Positions 44,701 to 56,791 of a stretch of 64,000 nucleotides of DNA are shown piece by piece (position 1 is the stretch's first letter; every line of letters starts with the position of its first letter). Under the pieces are notes generated by a model. That model was not told the origin of the DNA. It searched no databases and saw only the letters and a program-made list of their open reading frames with translations. The stretch lies in NCBI RefSeq assembly GCF_905475395.1, contig NC_058339.1, positions 11,974,001 to 12,038,000 of the forward strand, given 5' to 3'. Position numbers and translations under genes: made by a program. This DNA is from Chrysoperla carnea (taxonomy: Eukaryota > Arthropoda > Insecta > Neuroptera > Chrysopidae).

Positions 44701-46881
44701 TTACGTCCTAAGCACGCTTTAAAAATTTCAACTTGATTTCTTTTTTCGTTTTAGAGTAATCGTGATGACAGACAGACGACAGACAGACAGACAGACAACC
44801 GAAAATGGACTAATTAGGTGATTTTATGAACACCTAGTATACCTTGGTTTATTTCATATACATGGTATAAAAAGGTAATTCAGAAAAATCTGACACAGAT
44901 AAGTAGATAAGCGATGAATTTCATTTCCAGAATTAATTATTGTTAATGGACCAAATAGCACTGTTATCATGAATTTATAAACAATGATTAAAAAATTGAT
45001 TTATTTCTCAGTTCATTCAACTAAAGTCAATATTTTATATATCTACTAGGACACATCATTCTTCCCACTAATTAATTATTATCAGAATAAAATTATTTAA
45101 AATTTATGGTAATTTGCATGAGAATCAAAGTTTTTAATTATTTTTGATTATTTATTAATTTATGAAACTTATTTAATGCGGTGTAAAAAAATTTAGAGTC
45201 CACCAGAAAAGTTAAATAAAGATTCATTATCACTTTTAGAATTATGACAAAATTAATTTAACTATTAGCTCAGTTGGTTAAGGCGTACCAATAGGGTAGC
45301 GGGTTCGATTCCCGCCGTCGCAACACAATTAATTTAATTAATAGTTGTGATGGGCTGGTGTAGTGCATGGTATATGCATGAAGGAGGTGTACTCAACCTC
45401 TGAAATTGAGGAGCTGATAAATGCAATTACAAGCTTAAATTAATGTCAAAAAATTATTTAAAATGACCAAAAAACCTTACTTGATTACCTAACTAAAGAC
45501 GCATCTCTTCCCAAGATTAAACGAATTATTAAAAATCGAAAAAACTCCAGTAATAGATTTTAGATTAATTTTGATAGATTTTCTTAGGTATATTTAGTCA
45601 ATCTTAAATTGAAATAATTATTTTTTTAACCTCCCCGAACATAATTTCAAAGTTGATTTTAGATTTTGAATTTGCTTAAATATCTTAAATTTGAAAATAA
45701 TCTGCGTGATTTTTTTTTCTATGAAAGCTTTTCTTAATACTTGCTTTCATATCAAAATTTTAAGTAATTATTTGAAATATTTTAGAGTATTTAAACAATT
45801 TTGTTTTTATTCAAAACTAAGATACAATTAATTTATTTAGTCCATTAATTTCATAGTAGAAATGTTTCAATCTAAAATAAGCCCATAAGCTTAACGTATA
45901 TAGCGTTCGTGTTTGGAAGGGTAAAGGTCGAATTTGGGGAATTTATTTTCTGTCACCTAAAAATCGGCAGTTCTTTATAATTTCAGAATCAAAATTATAA
46001 AAATTGTATTAATTTCTGGCAATTGGAGTTGTTACGCGGGGAGATCAAATCGTGATTTAGTTTGATTAATTAGTTAGAAAAAACAAGAAAATTCAAATCT
46101 TACCACACTGCCGATTGCCGATGATCCTTCATCATCCGGATATAAATAAATGTCGCAAATAACCCAAGCGCCTCTCCAAACGAAAACCACCAATGTTCCA
46201 ATAACGAATACAGAAAAAAGACAATCCAAGACATATGCGGGTCGATTTTTTTCGCAACTCTGTAACAATAGAAAAAAACTATTAATCACAAATTTAATAA
46301 TCAAAGAAAAGATTTACTGGAAAAATTTGAAATAAATTATGGCTTACCGGCACCCGATAAAAAGTAGGTATTTCAAAGTAAGATTGAACACTATCATTTA
46401 CTATACAAAATGGTACCGCTAATAAATTTCGTGTACAACGCATTAAAATTAACGCCACAACACTAGCAATTAATGATGTTAACAAAAGAATTTCTGATTC
46501 CATATACGTATCCAGCAATAACCAAATACCACGCCATGTATTAACGCAAGCACATGCAAATATAATCGTATAAAGTCGTGAACCAATTAAGTATGTTAAA
46601 CGTCTTTTATCTGGATCCAACCATTTTTCAAAATTATTTTGATATAATCCAGCAATAATATGCCCACTAAAACCAAATATAACCGATACTAATGCACTTG
46701 TAAATGGATCTTCGGGATAAACATAAATTGACATTAATTCCCATACAGCACGCCAGTAACCAACAACCGCTGGTGATAATATAAAAATTGCAAGACTTGA
46801 ATCGAGTACCGATAATAATGCATAATGTGCTGGTGATTTCCCTTTACCCGACACTGTTAAACCCGCTGTACTTCCACGCAT
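32744..46881 (-). CDS. fusl: Fuseless: multi-pass membrane protein of presynaptic terminals
   Basis: Exons 46881-46348, 46259-46104, 36401-36218 and 33141-32744 join in phases 0, 0 and 1 with GT-AG junctions into 423 aa. In Drosophila, fuseless is needed to cluster calcium channels at synapses. The protein has about eight membrane helices in four repeats, each marked by WR-x-x-W at residues 43, 116, 206 and 278. Three of the four are followed by D/S-x-Y and P-(E/D)-D. The exon 1-2 junction falls exactly between the two halves. The last exon has the VLVRGVYIDAEEP block and a Cys- and Asn-rich cytoplasmic tail. Introns 2 (9.7 kb) and 3 (3.1 kb) are filled with repeats. A polyadenylation signal lies 60 bases past the stop (32679-32684). 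Function is from the family; the exon chain is inferred. Confidence 0.85.
33200..33475 (+). repeat. Dispersed repeat, copy 1 (inverse of about 39825-40095)
   Basis: Shared blocks in order: TATATAAATGAACCC, CTTCTGGT, a GAACGGATGG block, a run of AAGTTAAGAAAGTT, then TGCGCTCCCACCATATTTAT. The partner copy has the same blocks on the other strand. It lies in fuseless intron 3. Confidence 0.7.
34160..34290 (+). other. GC-rich island with a 33-codon open frame in fuseless intron 3
   Basis: A compact G+C-rich stretch stands out from its A+T-rich surroundings. An ATG at 34169 opens a frame to a TAG at 34268-34270 whose product starts MGPQWQWPPEPLYEIPQGFG. I do not recognise it. It may be a fragment of a mobile element, a small exon or a micropeptide frame. 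The reverse strand also reads partly open. Confidence 0.3.
36809..36955 (+). repeat. Dispersed repeat shared with 60485-60635
   Basis: Both copies share GGCCTG, a GTACTTTCG block, CAGTAAA, GAAATATG and AATTTAATTATTTAGATTAT, in the same orientation with moderate divergence. No termini were fixed. Confidence 0.65.
37707..37736. repeat. Perfect 14-bp inverted repeat
   Basis: ACTATTTAATAGAT and its exact complement are separated by GA. It is a short cruciform-capable site in fuseless intron 2. Confidence 0.7.
38158..38305. mobile_element. Small MITE or foldback with arms of about 50 bp
   Basis: The left arm, 38158-38209, includes GTTTAAGACT and CGTGAAATCATTCTTT. The right arm, 38251-38305, includes AAAGAATGATTTCACGCC and AGTCTTAAAT. 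The arms are imperfect inverted copies around a 41-base middle. No coding capacity. Confidence 0.7.
39825..40095 (-). repeat. Dispersed repeat, copy 2, with an inner inverted repeat
   Basis: Reverse-complement partner of 33200-33475. Inside it, GGTGGGAGCGCA (39838-39849) faces TGCGTTCCCACC (about 39899-39910), giving a stem-loop. It abuts the probable LTR at 40096. Confidence 0.7.
40096..40625 (+). mobile_element. Probable solo long terminal repeat
   Basis: A 530-bp unit starts TGTTACGGAACTGCC and ends GGGCCTAACA, so it has short TGTTA...TAACA inverted ends. ATAT flanks it on both sides (40092-40095 and 40626-40629), consistent with a 4-bp target duplication of gypsy-type elements. No internal coding region or second LTR is present. 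The A+T-rich flank makes the duplication weak evidence. Confidence 0.5.
41697..41716 (+). other. tRNA-like T-arm with a perfect B box
   Basis: GGTTCGAGTCC matches the RNA polymerase III B box and sits in a CAGG/CCTG stem. No A box or acceptor stem is found at the expected distance, so this is at most a SINE or tRNA remnant. Confidence 0.3.
42311..42874 (+). repeat. Dispersed repeat family A, long copy 1
   Basis: Begins near AACAATTGACTGAGTTAATT (an inverted-repeat head), runs through ACGGACGAACGGAC, ATGG(A/C)CTAATTAGGTGATT and GTTACAAACTTGGGAC, and ends in a TATATACATGGTATAA tail. The 56241-56791 copy is nearly identical. Shorter copies are at 44640-44876 and 50680-50835. Heads alone occur at 15411 and 35761. 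No coding capacity; it looks like a non-autonomous element. Confidence 0.8.
43726..44160 (+). repeat. Dispersed repeat family B with an internal direct repeat
   Basis: A block with TTTCGATAAAACTCAGTA, GGTAATTTTGACCCAAAAAG and TCAGGTGCATTTCTTGAC occurs near 43756 and again near 44045. A related inverted block lies between them. The same family lies inverted at 50285-50600, and a part lies at about 58100 inside a Helitron. Confidence 0.75.
44640..44876 (+). repeat. Family A repeat, truncated copy
   Basis: Matches the 3' half of 42311-42874 from CCCAATTGACCT to the ATACATGGTATAA tail. It has an expanded GACA microsatellite and an internal deletion. Confidence 0.75.
45262..45430 (+). mobile_element. 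tRNA-derived SINE
   Basis: The head has an A box (TAGCTCAGTTGG) and a perfect B box (GGTTCGATTCC) with a sound T-arm. Its 3' strand, CCGTCGCAAC, has no matching 5' acceptor strand. The unrelated body GTGATGGGCTGGTGTAGTGC runs through a CAACCTCTGAAATTGAGG hairpin to TGATAAATGCAATTA. Transcription by RNA polymerase III is inferred from the boxes. It lies in fuseless intron 2. Confidence 0.75.
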
Positions 46882-49364
46882 TTTAAAAGCTTTGGTGTCT
46901 TTTATTTAAAAAGTTTATTTAATCTTTTAAATAATTAAAGAATACTGATTTATTTTTAAATAATATTTTTAATAATAAAATATCATTTAAAAAATTCCCA
47001 TAAGTGCTTATGGCACTTTGCAAATTTAATTTCTTGCTGTCGATCCAGTTTCGAGTTTTTAATCAATAAAACTATTTACAAAAAAAATCACTTTTATTTT
47101 AAAAATAATTTTTAACAGCACTTAATATAAAATAATTCTTTTGGCACTATCACAGCACTTTGGTAAATTCAAAAAAAATAAAATAAAATCACTTAAAAAA
47201 TCGAATAAATAAGAGCAAATCGCAGTTGTGTTTTGTGGAATGAATAAATTTGTATAAAATCTTTGATATTTATAGTGAAATGATAAAAAATGGAGCACTT
47301 AACGATTTATCTATTTTTTTTGTGTGAACAGATACGAGATTAATTATTATGTGACGACAAAAAGATTATTAATTAAGCTTTTGGACGACAATAAATAATA
47401 TACATGATTGTTCATAAAATGTATTTAAATTATTGTAAACACATTACAAATTTTTGTATAAAGATATGAGAGTTGTCAGTCAAATGTTTTTTTTTAGGAG
47501 CTTCAGAGAGATGTTATCATCGGTACGTTTCAAAGTTCCAACTGAATCTGAATTTGAATATCAAAATCAAACCTAAAAAATCTCTGATTATGATCGATAT
47601 TTTCTTGGATGTTAAACACCAGTAATAGTAATATTTATTTCGTAGAGTTGATGATGGTAATTCGGATGACATTGTGACTTGATTTATCTGTGTGTATGTT
47701 GCTAATTTTCGACTTTAATTAATTTATAACATTTGATCCATATTTTTAATTAAATGATGATGTGCACAAGTTTTTGGTTCACTTAAAACACATTTAACGT
47801 TTTTAATTTAATGATGGATGTTGCCGATGTTATAATAAATAATAATAAATAAATAATTCATTGAATATTATATATATTTTTTTTTGTACATATTATTATC
47901 AATATTATGCGTCCGCCATAATGGTGGACATAATAAGGGGATACACGAGACTATATTATCATCATCGTTGTTGTTGATAATGTTTTGTATATATGTGGTA
48001 CTCGTATATATTGTCTTATTTGTAAATCGGGGGTCATATACTATACTAAGCGTATAAACAAATTATTACATTATATACTTAATTCTTCATTTATCAACCG
48101 AATATGTTTGTATATCATCTAGAAATAAAGACAAAGTGTTTTATAATAATAGACCACTAAAGTCAATTTATCATAACAACAGACGGAAAATATGCATTAG
48201 GTATTATCAGTCAATGGTTACTATCAATATATGAACAATATGCTAATTTGTTGAGTTAATTAGTCCTTAAAATTATTCCTTATAGTTCATATTGTTTTTT
48301 TACTGTGGATGTCATATAAGAGAGAATTTTTCGAAATTCATCCCCTAAAGAGGTTAAATAAGGGATGGAAGTTTGTATGAAAATATACATATACATACCG
48401 TCAGTCATTTTGGAGTTCACAAGAGATAATTACATGAGAAACATGCACAGCTAGATGGTGCAACAGTCTCAATTTCAGTACATCTAGAATCAACGGCAAA
48501 TGATTTTTAAATTATGCCAGACATTGAAAATGTTTGATGTTCTTTGAACTTAGAAATACAAGGCAGTTCACGGCTAGACGCAACAAAAGTCCTACATCAA
48601 AAATTTCAACAATATACGAGCTATAACTAATCCAAAATTTCAGTAGATCTATATCTTATGCATTTTAATAGATATATAATGATATACGTATAGAGGAAAT
48701 GACCCCCTAAGAAAAAATGTAATTTATAGCCTATTCGAGATATGTATAAAGTCGAAATATTATTCAGGTGTTGCAATATTGGCATGCCAATTTCTTTTGA
48801 TTTGTTCAAATTTTTAGAACTATTCAATATTACTCAAAAGGAATCGTTTTACTAACCTTGTAAGAATAGGTGGGTAAAATGTATTTTTTACCAAAGAGTT
48901 TATGTAAAATATTAATTGTTCTTTTACATAATTACATCAACGATTAGTATATGAAAACAAAAATCACTGGTAAAATCATCTAAATTGACACATTCAAAAC
49001 CCGCACATGATGGGGGATCATTTTACCTATTATAATTTTACACACAAAATAGGGATCATTTTACCCGTAATGGCATATTTGTCTCTTCGATTCAGGAATC
49101 AAGTCACTTCGATTCAGGTATAATCAAAATGCACACGAAAATAAAATTGTATTATTATCCTTGAGACAGTTCTAAGAACTTCTACAAATATGTTGAAACT
49201 TAAATATCCGCATTATAAATGTTTCTTTGTAACTTGTAAGGATGCTTCTTGAAAAGTTTTTGATTGATATATATTAATATTTCATACTAATATGCATTTG
49301 AAAATAGTAGTTACATTTTAAAAATGCATAAAAAATTTCAATAAATCATACATTTTTGAAGAAT
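46882..49364. other. 5' flank of fuseless and intergenic DNA; nothing else recognised
   Basis: A+T-rich. A short hairpin, GTCCGCCATAATGGTGGAC (47911-47929), is the only ordered structure noted. It presumably holds the fuseless promoter and 5' UTR. Confidence 0.4.
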
Positions 49365-49761
49365 AAATATGAAAGAAAGGTTGTTTGTTTGTTTGCTTAT
49401 TTGTTATGCTTTCAAGCATAATTTACTGAATGGATTTGAATGAAACTTAACAATAATAAAGCTCATACATCAGAAGAATACATTAGTTATAATAAAACAT
49501 GAGGGTGAAGGAGATACAATTTATGGACATCTGTTATTGAATTACCATGTAACAGATACTATAATGTATACTACGAATCCGAGGCAAACAATCTCCTAGG
49601 AAAATTAATTGATTTACGGAAGAGGATGGGTTCAGAGGAGTGTAAAGGAAAATCAATATCTTATGTGAACATGATCCATGGGTGCATAAAGAGTGGATAG
49701 CCAAGGAGGAATCAAGGAGTTTCTATAGAATTGACCAGCGAAACGGGCTGGTCACTGCTAG
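49365..49761 (+). mobile_element. Helitron-like element with an intact 3' end
   Basis: The 3' end has a perfect 7-bp hairpin, GACCAGC...GCTGGTC, then ACTG and CTAG followed by T, the Helitron signature. The 5' end near GAAAGAAAGGTTGTTTGTTT is degenerate, with no clear TC. A related 5' part (CTGAATGGATTTGAATGAAA, GCTCATACATCAGAA) lies at 51345-51560. Confidence 0.65.
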
Positions 49762-50284
49762 TTTTGAATAATTTGACCTCGTTGCAAATTGTTAGACTAA
49801 TTAATAGTAGTAATTTAAAAACAATTAGAATATTATTTTACTAAATCAAGACGATTTGTTTAAATATACAACAGAAAAAATTAAGATTCCATAAACATAC
49901 CGTTTTACAATAAATTACAACTTGTGACCTTGAAACTTACGTAGCGCCATGGTAATAATAACATTGATTGATTAAATAGATCAGTAAAATTTGAAAAAGG
50001 AATTTTTGTTTAATATTCCCAAATAATTTATTATTTTAATCATTACTTAAATTTTTCTTTTAAGACAAGAAAGTTTTAGATGTTTATAATCAAGAGCAGT
50101 CTTCAAAGATTTATGCTATGCGAAGCAATGATTTCAAGGCTTCTTAAAAAAATTACTTTCTTTAACAAAACCAATATAATTAAGGACATTTAATACTTGA
50201 TTTTTCACCCTTATCAAAAGTACAACCAAGCAAATTTTATTTGCTTAATGTTAATATTACTTATAGAGTTTAAAGAAATTAGAT

Positions 50285-50600
50285 TTTTCTTCCAGGATTT
50301 AAGCAATATCGCAATATTTGGATCGATTTTAGTCCGTATCTCAAAGACTATTCGACCAGTCAACAAATGCAAGCGATTTTTGTACTTTTTGGGTCAAAAT
50401 TACCTAATATAGGTGTACTGAGTTTTATCGAAATTAGAGATAAAAAAAATTTTTCGATTTTTTGCAATTTTTTTAAGGGGTACCCCTTTGCAAAAATCGA
50501 GAAAATCGGAAAGAAAATTTTGTTTTGGAATTTGATGAAACTCAGTGGATGGGGTATTTTTGATCCAAAAAGTATAAAAATCAGGTTAGTTTAATGATTA
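50285..50600 (-). repeat. Family B repeat, inverted copy
   Basis: Reverse complement of much of 43726-44160 (ATCGATTTTAGTCCGTATCT, TTGTACTTTTTGGGTCAAAA, GATGAAACTCAGTGGATGGG). A family A tail follows it at 50680-50835. Confidence 0.7.
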
Positions 50601-50679
50601 GGCCTATAGAAAGTTACAATGTCAGCGAGTATGATATTTACAAAAAAATGTTCGGTATTTACCCATACTTATAAGGCAG

Positions 50680-50835
50680 ACGAACAGACGGCACACAACC
50701 GAAAATGGACTAATTAGGTGATTTTATGAACACCTATATACTAAAATTTTGTTGATAGCATCAATATTTTTAAGCGTTACAAACTTGGGACTAAACTTAG
50801 TATACCTTGGTATATTTCATATATGTATATACATG
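50680..50835 (+). repeat. Family A repeat, 3' fragment
   Basis: From ACAACCGAAAATGGACTAAT through GTTACAAACTTGGGAC to the TATATACATG tail. Confidence 0.7.
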
Positions 50836-51344
50836 TTTCTTGCTAATAGTTCACTTAAGTTCTAAAAAACTTTATTTTACAAAACAGTCAATATCAGTTG
50901 ACTGTATTATTATATTCAACAAACATTGACATTGTTCTACTTTCAGACATTACATTTCAAACATGCACGAATCCAATTAATGCAAAATGTACAAACAAAA
51001 GTAAAAATAAAATAACAAAATTTACATTGATTTGTTTCATTTTTAATAGAGCAGCTTTTCTACTTGTAGTTTTGTGAGTAAAATGTAAAGAACCCTTGCT
51101 CATAAGGAACCCAAATTGAGAAAATAAACATTTCTTATTGCAAAATTGCCGCATTTACTACTAACCACCCCTCATTTTTAAGGAGGTTGTAACAACATCT
51201 TCCTTTTAATCAACCTTAACGTACGCACTCTTTGTTACGTAAAGTTAAAGATTTTCAAAGGGATTTTTGTCCAAATTGAATCGTTTTCGAAGAAGTTCAA
51301 AGCGTATGCAGTACAAACTTTCAAATAAAATAACATTGCTTATG

Positions 51345-51790
51345 TAGCTAGCATATAGATATGTGAAAGTAAGGTTGTTTGTTTGTTACGCTCTCACGCC
51401 AAAACTACTGAATGGATTTGAATGAAACTTGACAATAATATAGCTCATACATCAGAATGAGCTTTAAACTATAAACATATTTTTGAAAAATTATATTTAT
51501 TGTCTTGACATTTCATAAAACAGGGTGAAGGAGACACAATTTATGGACATACATACTTTTATATGTGTAAAACATTCGAAAAAGTGTACTTTTGATTATT
51601 GCATATTCATTGAAAAGAAGTAGGTTTAGTTTCACGATTAGTTTTAATCCTATTTTCTCTTTTTTTATTTCCATTTTTCAAGCAATAGTTAATATGTTTC
51701 TAAACAAATTTATTTTTTTGTAAGATGTATGTCTGATAATCTTGGTTGAACAGATGTCCATAAATTATATCTCCTTCACCCTGTTTGTTT
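51345..51790 (+). repeat. Helitron-related 5' part and a nearby inverted repeat
   Basis: 51345-51560 matches the start of the 49365 element. Its GGGTGAAGGAGACACAATTT block (about 51525) is repeated in inverted form at about 51755-51785. The region between and to 53700 is A+T-rich with nothing else recognised. Confidence 0.55.
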
Positions 51791-53756
51791 CATATTATTT
51801 TAATTACTTTTTGATTCTCTTTGCCAATTATTTAAGGGCAAAAATGCGGGTCGAATCTGCGGGTAAAAGCGAGTAAAAAAATAAATAATTCCTGTTTGAC
51901 ATTTTACTTGCGATAAATGCTCAAAAAAGTGGTTTTTATAAATTTTTGCTCAGAATTCTTCGAAAACTGCTCAGTTTGCTCTATAGAGTAAACCAAAAAT
52001 AGTTACTGATAATAAAAAAAGTAGTGGTCTGATAAAGTAAAACACACTTCACTCGTAAAAGTTCAACAGAACACATATCATTTATAGATGGCGTACATTT
52101 TAAGTTTTAAATTCAAATAGATAAATGAATTGTAATGTTATCATTGCAAAATTGTAATTATTAGCAATACATTTTACTTTGATTATTATCGATAAAGATT
52201 ATGGTAAATGAATCATCATTCATTTTTTAAATAATTTCTTTTGAATATAATTAAAATCATCTCTATTTTAAGAATACATATTAATAATTTGTAGTAAAAT
52301 TTCGACAATCATTCAAAAAATACGACAATCCTTTAAGGTTTTTTTATTTTTTTTTTTATATTGATTGTGTTATTTGTAAAGCTTAGTCTTTCCACTTGAA
52401 TTATTTCAATAAAATAATTTTTATTTTCAAATAACACGAGCTCATTTCGTGTTAAATAATAAAATCTGTATTTATAACAGAAGTCATAATTTAATGTTAT
52501 TTCCATCTAGAGGGTCTTTTTGAGCCGTTTTTACTATTTAGAAGTAAGGCAATGACACTTGTGTCATACCTGTACAATTCAGGATACTGTACACAAAGAG
52601 TCTTGCAAACAGCGACGTAGCTATCATAGGAAAGAATTATATACAAATTGATTGAATATTTTACGTCCGGTGACTTTGCACTAAAATTTGTTTTCCTCTA
52701 AAACGCATTGTTTTCCTCTAAATTGGAAAAAATTGCAAAAAATTGTGGAAAACGAGGAAAATCGATTATTTTTCCCGAAATTACCCTTTTTTCCTGTGCA
52801 TATGAAAATTGCTGCCTCCAAAACTTCAGTAAATCATATGAATTTTCATATAATTTGCAGGGAGTAGTTAGTGTAGAATCCGATATAGAAAAGCTCGGTA
52901 TGGATATTTGTAATACCCTGTATACTTCGAAGCTATAAGTTAATTTATGTACGAAATGCATTTGACAATTTTTTATTTTCCCTCAAAACATTTCTAGCTT
53001 TTATTTTTGGGCTATACTGCTCAGAAATATGATTTAATTTGAATAAACTGCTATATTAAATTTCACTTAATCGGTTAATATTTTAAAACACACAATTTAT
53101 TTTAACTCACAAAACCACAACAAAAAGGTTGAACGGAATTTAATTAATCATAAAACTAAATAACTTTTTACCTAAAGAAAAATACATAGTATTTGTCAAT
53201 CATTATAACACAACTTAAGTTCAATTTCATTAAATTCATCAAATTTAAACTTAATTAATCGCTTCTTAATTTTTTTCCTTCTAGCAAAACGTTTTTTATA
53301 GATCATGTTTCAAATTAAATTAAATATTTAATCACAATATGATTTTACCACTTTCTACTAATAGTTTCCACAGCACATGTTTGTCGTATCGGATAGTAGC
53401 ATAAAATAATAATAATTTTCAAAATAACGTGATACCTATTCGCTGCGTGACAAAAGTTTAAATTATTAACAAATGTTTTTGTAGGGTTGTGGTTGGTATA
53501 CTACCCTAGTTAACAACACTAAATATAAATATGTAAATATATGTTTATATGGAAAATAAATTATATTGAGTGGGCTTTTCAATGGAGTTTTTAAATCTAC
53601 GCTATTGACTTTTACTTTTTTTGTATACAAGACCAATAAGACCCATGGTTACCATCTCGTATGTATTACTTTGGTTACACTAACTACCAATTGCCCTCGT
53701 TATTATTTATTCTCCACATTTCTGCATCAAAATATAAGAGCAACCTCTTATATTGT

Positions 53757-53808
53757 GGTTCCGATACCGGGAATCGAACCCGAGCCTCCTAAGTGAAAGC
53801 CAGGAAAT
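53757..53808 (-). tRNA. tRNA-Glu(UUC)-like fragment, probably a pseudogene or SINE head
   Basis: On the minus strand, CCTGGCTTTCACTTAGG is a Glu-type anticodon arm with TTC. It is followed by a variable loop, the B box GGTTCGATTCC in a T-arm, and ATCGGAA. The D-arm and 5' acceptor are missing; instead a GTAAGA...TCTTAC hairpin precedes it. It is not a working tRNA gene by this reading. Confidence 0.55.
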
Positions 53809-56240
53809 GTAAGAGAAACTTCTTACAACTGCTTAGTATTATTTTTTATGAAATTTCGTTTGTTTAATTAGTTCTAGAAATATAATCCTTATCCGTCCAA
53901 GTAAGTTGAGTACCCTTTCTACGAAAATAGTACTCAGTAATCAATGTAACGATAATCGTTTTAAGTGGGATGCTTTTCTTTTAATGTACTACGTTTTAAA
54001 AAAGACTAAAAAGTATAAAATAATCAAATAGTTTTAAATATATGGCAGAAATAAATTTTAGAAATGTGGCGTGCTTTATATATTTAATTTTTTTGTTTAA
54101 TAGCGAAGAGGATAACGACTTTGACCTATATTATGTTCATGAGATCAATTTTAAAAGATAGTGTCCATCGATCAATCCCTATAAATCGTGAATTTTCTAT
54201 TCTATATACAGGGTGTTTCATGACTCGATGGACATAGCTTAAGAGCGTATTTTTTTGACAATTTTAAGTCGAAACTGTCTTATATACTGTTATCCAAAAC
54301 TCTACAGTTCAAGAGTTATAGGCACTATTGAATTTAACCAATAAAGTAAAGACATTGTTGAGTAAAGTAGTTTAAGCAGGCCCGTGCACAAGGGAGGGGT
54401 TTTGGGGGTCAAAACCCCTTCCATTGAGAATCTGTCCACGTAAATTTTGAATTGATAATATAGTCCTGTAAATGCTCCCATTTACGAGACGCATTTCCAC
54501 TGACGAATCAGATATCCATGCATATTTTAAGCTCGGTACATTCTTTGACTTTTTTTTTGAGTCTTGTTCTTTGACTTTGTTTGAAAGAAGTATTCATCTG
54601 CGAAGTGTGGAAGCTAAGGTTCACCTCATAAGAGACTCAACGGTTGAATATACAGACCGATTTAGTTGAAGATTATATATCGCATTTTTAATCATCGCAA
54701 TATTTTATCAAATTTATCTTGTCTCTTTTTAAATGAAATGAAAAAATATTATGAAAACTCTTTCTCGGAAAAAATTGCAGATTTCATCAAACACTATTTC
54801 CTGCCAAGCTAATACTATACTACCTTAATTGTATTTTTCTGCAGTAAAAATATTTAACTATCCGTATTATACATAAATACATAAGTACTTATCATAAAAA
54901 TATGTTATGGTAAAAATCGATGTAATACTATTTCCAAGAATATATGAAAATACAAACTCTTCCATATGTCTACCGATCAGTGAATATCTAATTTTAATAT
55001 TAAACTGACAATAATATTATACGTTATTATTCTAATCAATTCACCTTTTTTTGTAGTTACTTACATTTTGCGTTTTCTTATACAGTTCATTAAATAACTA
55101 TAAAGAGTGTCCCGAAACTACCGCATTTGAAAGGCTATATAGAAGACACAGTGCGGATTTAGATGTTTTGACACTCTAGTTTGATGAAAGCCATGCCGGT
55201 TTATAAATATAACTATTTACTAAAACAGGCTCATAGTTTTTTTTACAGTTTTGACTATTATAGACAAACAGCCAATTTTTCAGAAGTCGAATTATCCCTT
55301 AAAAAATTGTCTATTTTTGAATTTTTTTTTTTACTTTTTTTTAGTCTTCATTTTGCACGTTTTTTGTAGCCAGCTGTATTTATTCTTTTCTACTATCATT
55401 CACAGTTAATCGTTGAATAATTAATCTTTGATAATTAATTATGAATAAACAATAATAACAAAGTATCCTCGCGTTTTTAAAAACGAAATAAATTCACTAT
55501 CATTTCATTTCATAGGACAATTTTTTAACAAAATATGAAAATACCTTAAGGTGATTGTAAACTTACAGTTTTGCAAAAAAGTTTTGGTTTATTGCACGGT
55601 ACATACATATAAACCAAATACATGCTTTGTAGTCAAGTAATGAGATATTTTTAGCTTTAAAATACCACGCAACTACAAAAATATATAATATATTGTGTAC
55701 AAGTGATGCTTATAAATTTGATAATATAGATATCGCTCTTCAATCATCAATACTTTAACTATAATCGTCTCTGTCATAAAATGATGGATCTTCGATGAAC
55801 TCATAATTAAATTAAAATTTTGTTTTTATACCATCGGTAACCTTATATTCTTATGGTATTATTATAAACTACAAGATTGTCTAAATATTTTAGATAATTT
55901 TTTATCACACTCTCTAGATTTTTTGATATAGAAATATTCAATTGAAAAAGATTTTTGAAAAATTTTGTTAATCAAAAAATGTATTTATAAAGTTTTATTC
56001 AAATCCCTAGTATTATTCAATCCTTACATATCTCCTTAAAAGAGATGACAAGAAATCTGACAAAGAAATACGGATAATGTAAAAATTTTAAACTACTTAT
56101 TAGACAGATATTGTTTTTGGACAAAATGGCAATTAGTTACTAATTAGACAGGTCCCTAAGTAGTATTAGCCCAAGGTCCCACAAATTCACGAACCGCCCC
56201 TGGTCATTGATTAAAAACCATTGTAAAATAGGCATATTAT
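53809..56240. other. Intergenic, nothing recognised
   Basis: A+T-rich. A GGCCCGTGCACAAGGGAGGG block near 54378 resembles the start of the duplicated unit at 59.3-60.4 kb. No exon seen. Confidence 0.4.
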
Positions 56241-56791
56241 TTAAAACAAGTGAAACAAACAATTGACTGAGTTAATTGTTGAAATACCATGCATAGTCAG
56301 TGTTGATTTCTTTATCACATTACACATACAAACATGTGACACATAACTAATAATCAAGTATAGTACATATTATAAAATTTACGCCTAATGGGCGCCCTCA
56401 CGGGTAAACAGTGATGTTTACGAAAAAATGTTTCAAACAAAAGTTGTTTAACTTTTGATAAGGGACATTTTTAAACTTTTGTTCTATCTCTAACGGTTTA
56501 CAAGATGGGTCCTACGGACCCAAGACCCAATTGACCTATGATGCTCATTTACTAACTTGAACTCACTTTTTGCGTCCTGAGTACGCTGTAAAAATTTCAG
56601 CTCAATATCTTTTTTCGTTTTTGGGTTATCGTGTCCACAGACGGACGAACGGACAACCGGAAATGGCCTAATTAGGTGATTTCATGAATACCTATGACAA
56701 AATTTTTTTCCTAGCATCATTATTTTTAAGTGTTACAAACTTGGGACTAAACTTAATATACTATGTATATTTCATATATACATGGTATAAT
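56241..56791 (+). repeat. Family A repeat, long copy 2
   Basis: Nearly identical to 42311-42874 along its length, in the same orientation, with small deletions (for example one GGAC unit). Confidence 0.85.

Noticed and set aside
53566-53796. 76-codon plus frame
   Set aside because: It runs antisense through the tRNA-Glu-like fragment and has no protein similarity that I recognise.
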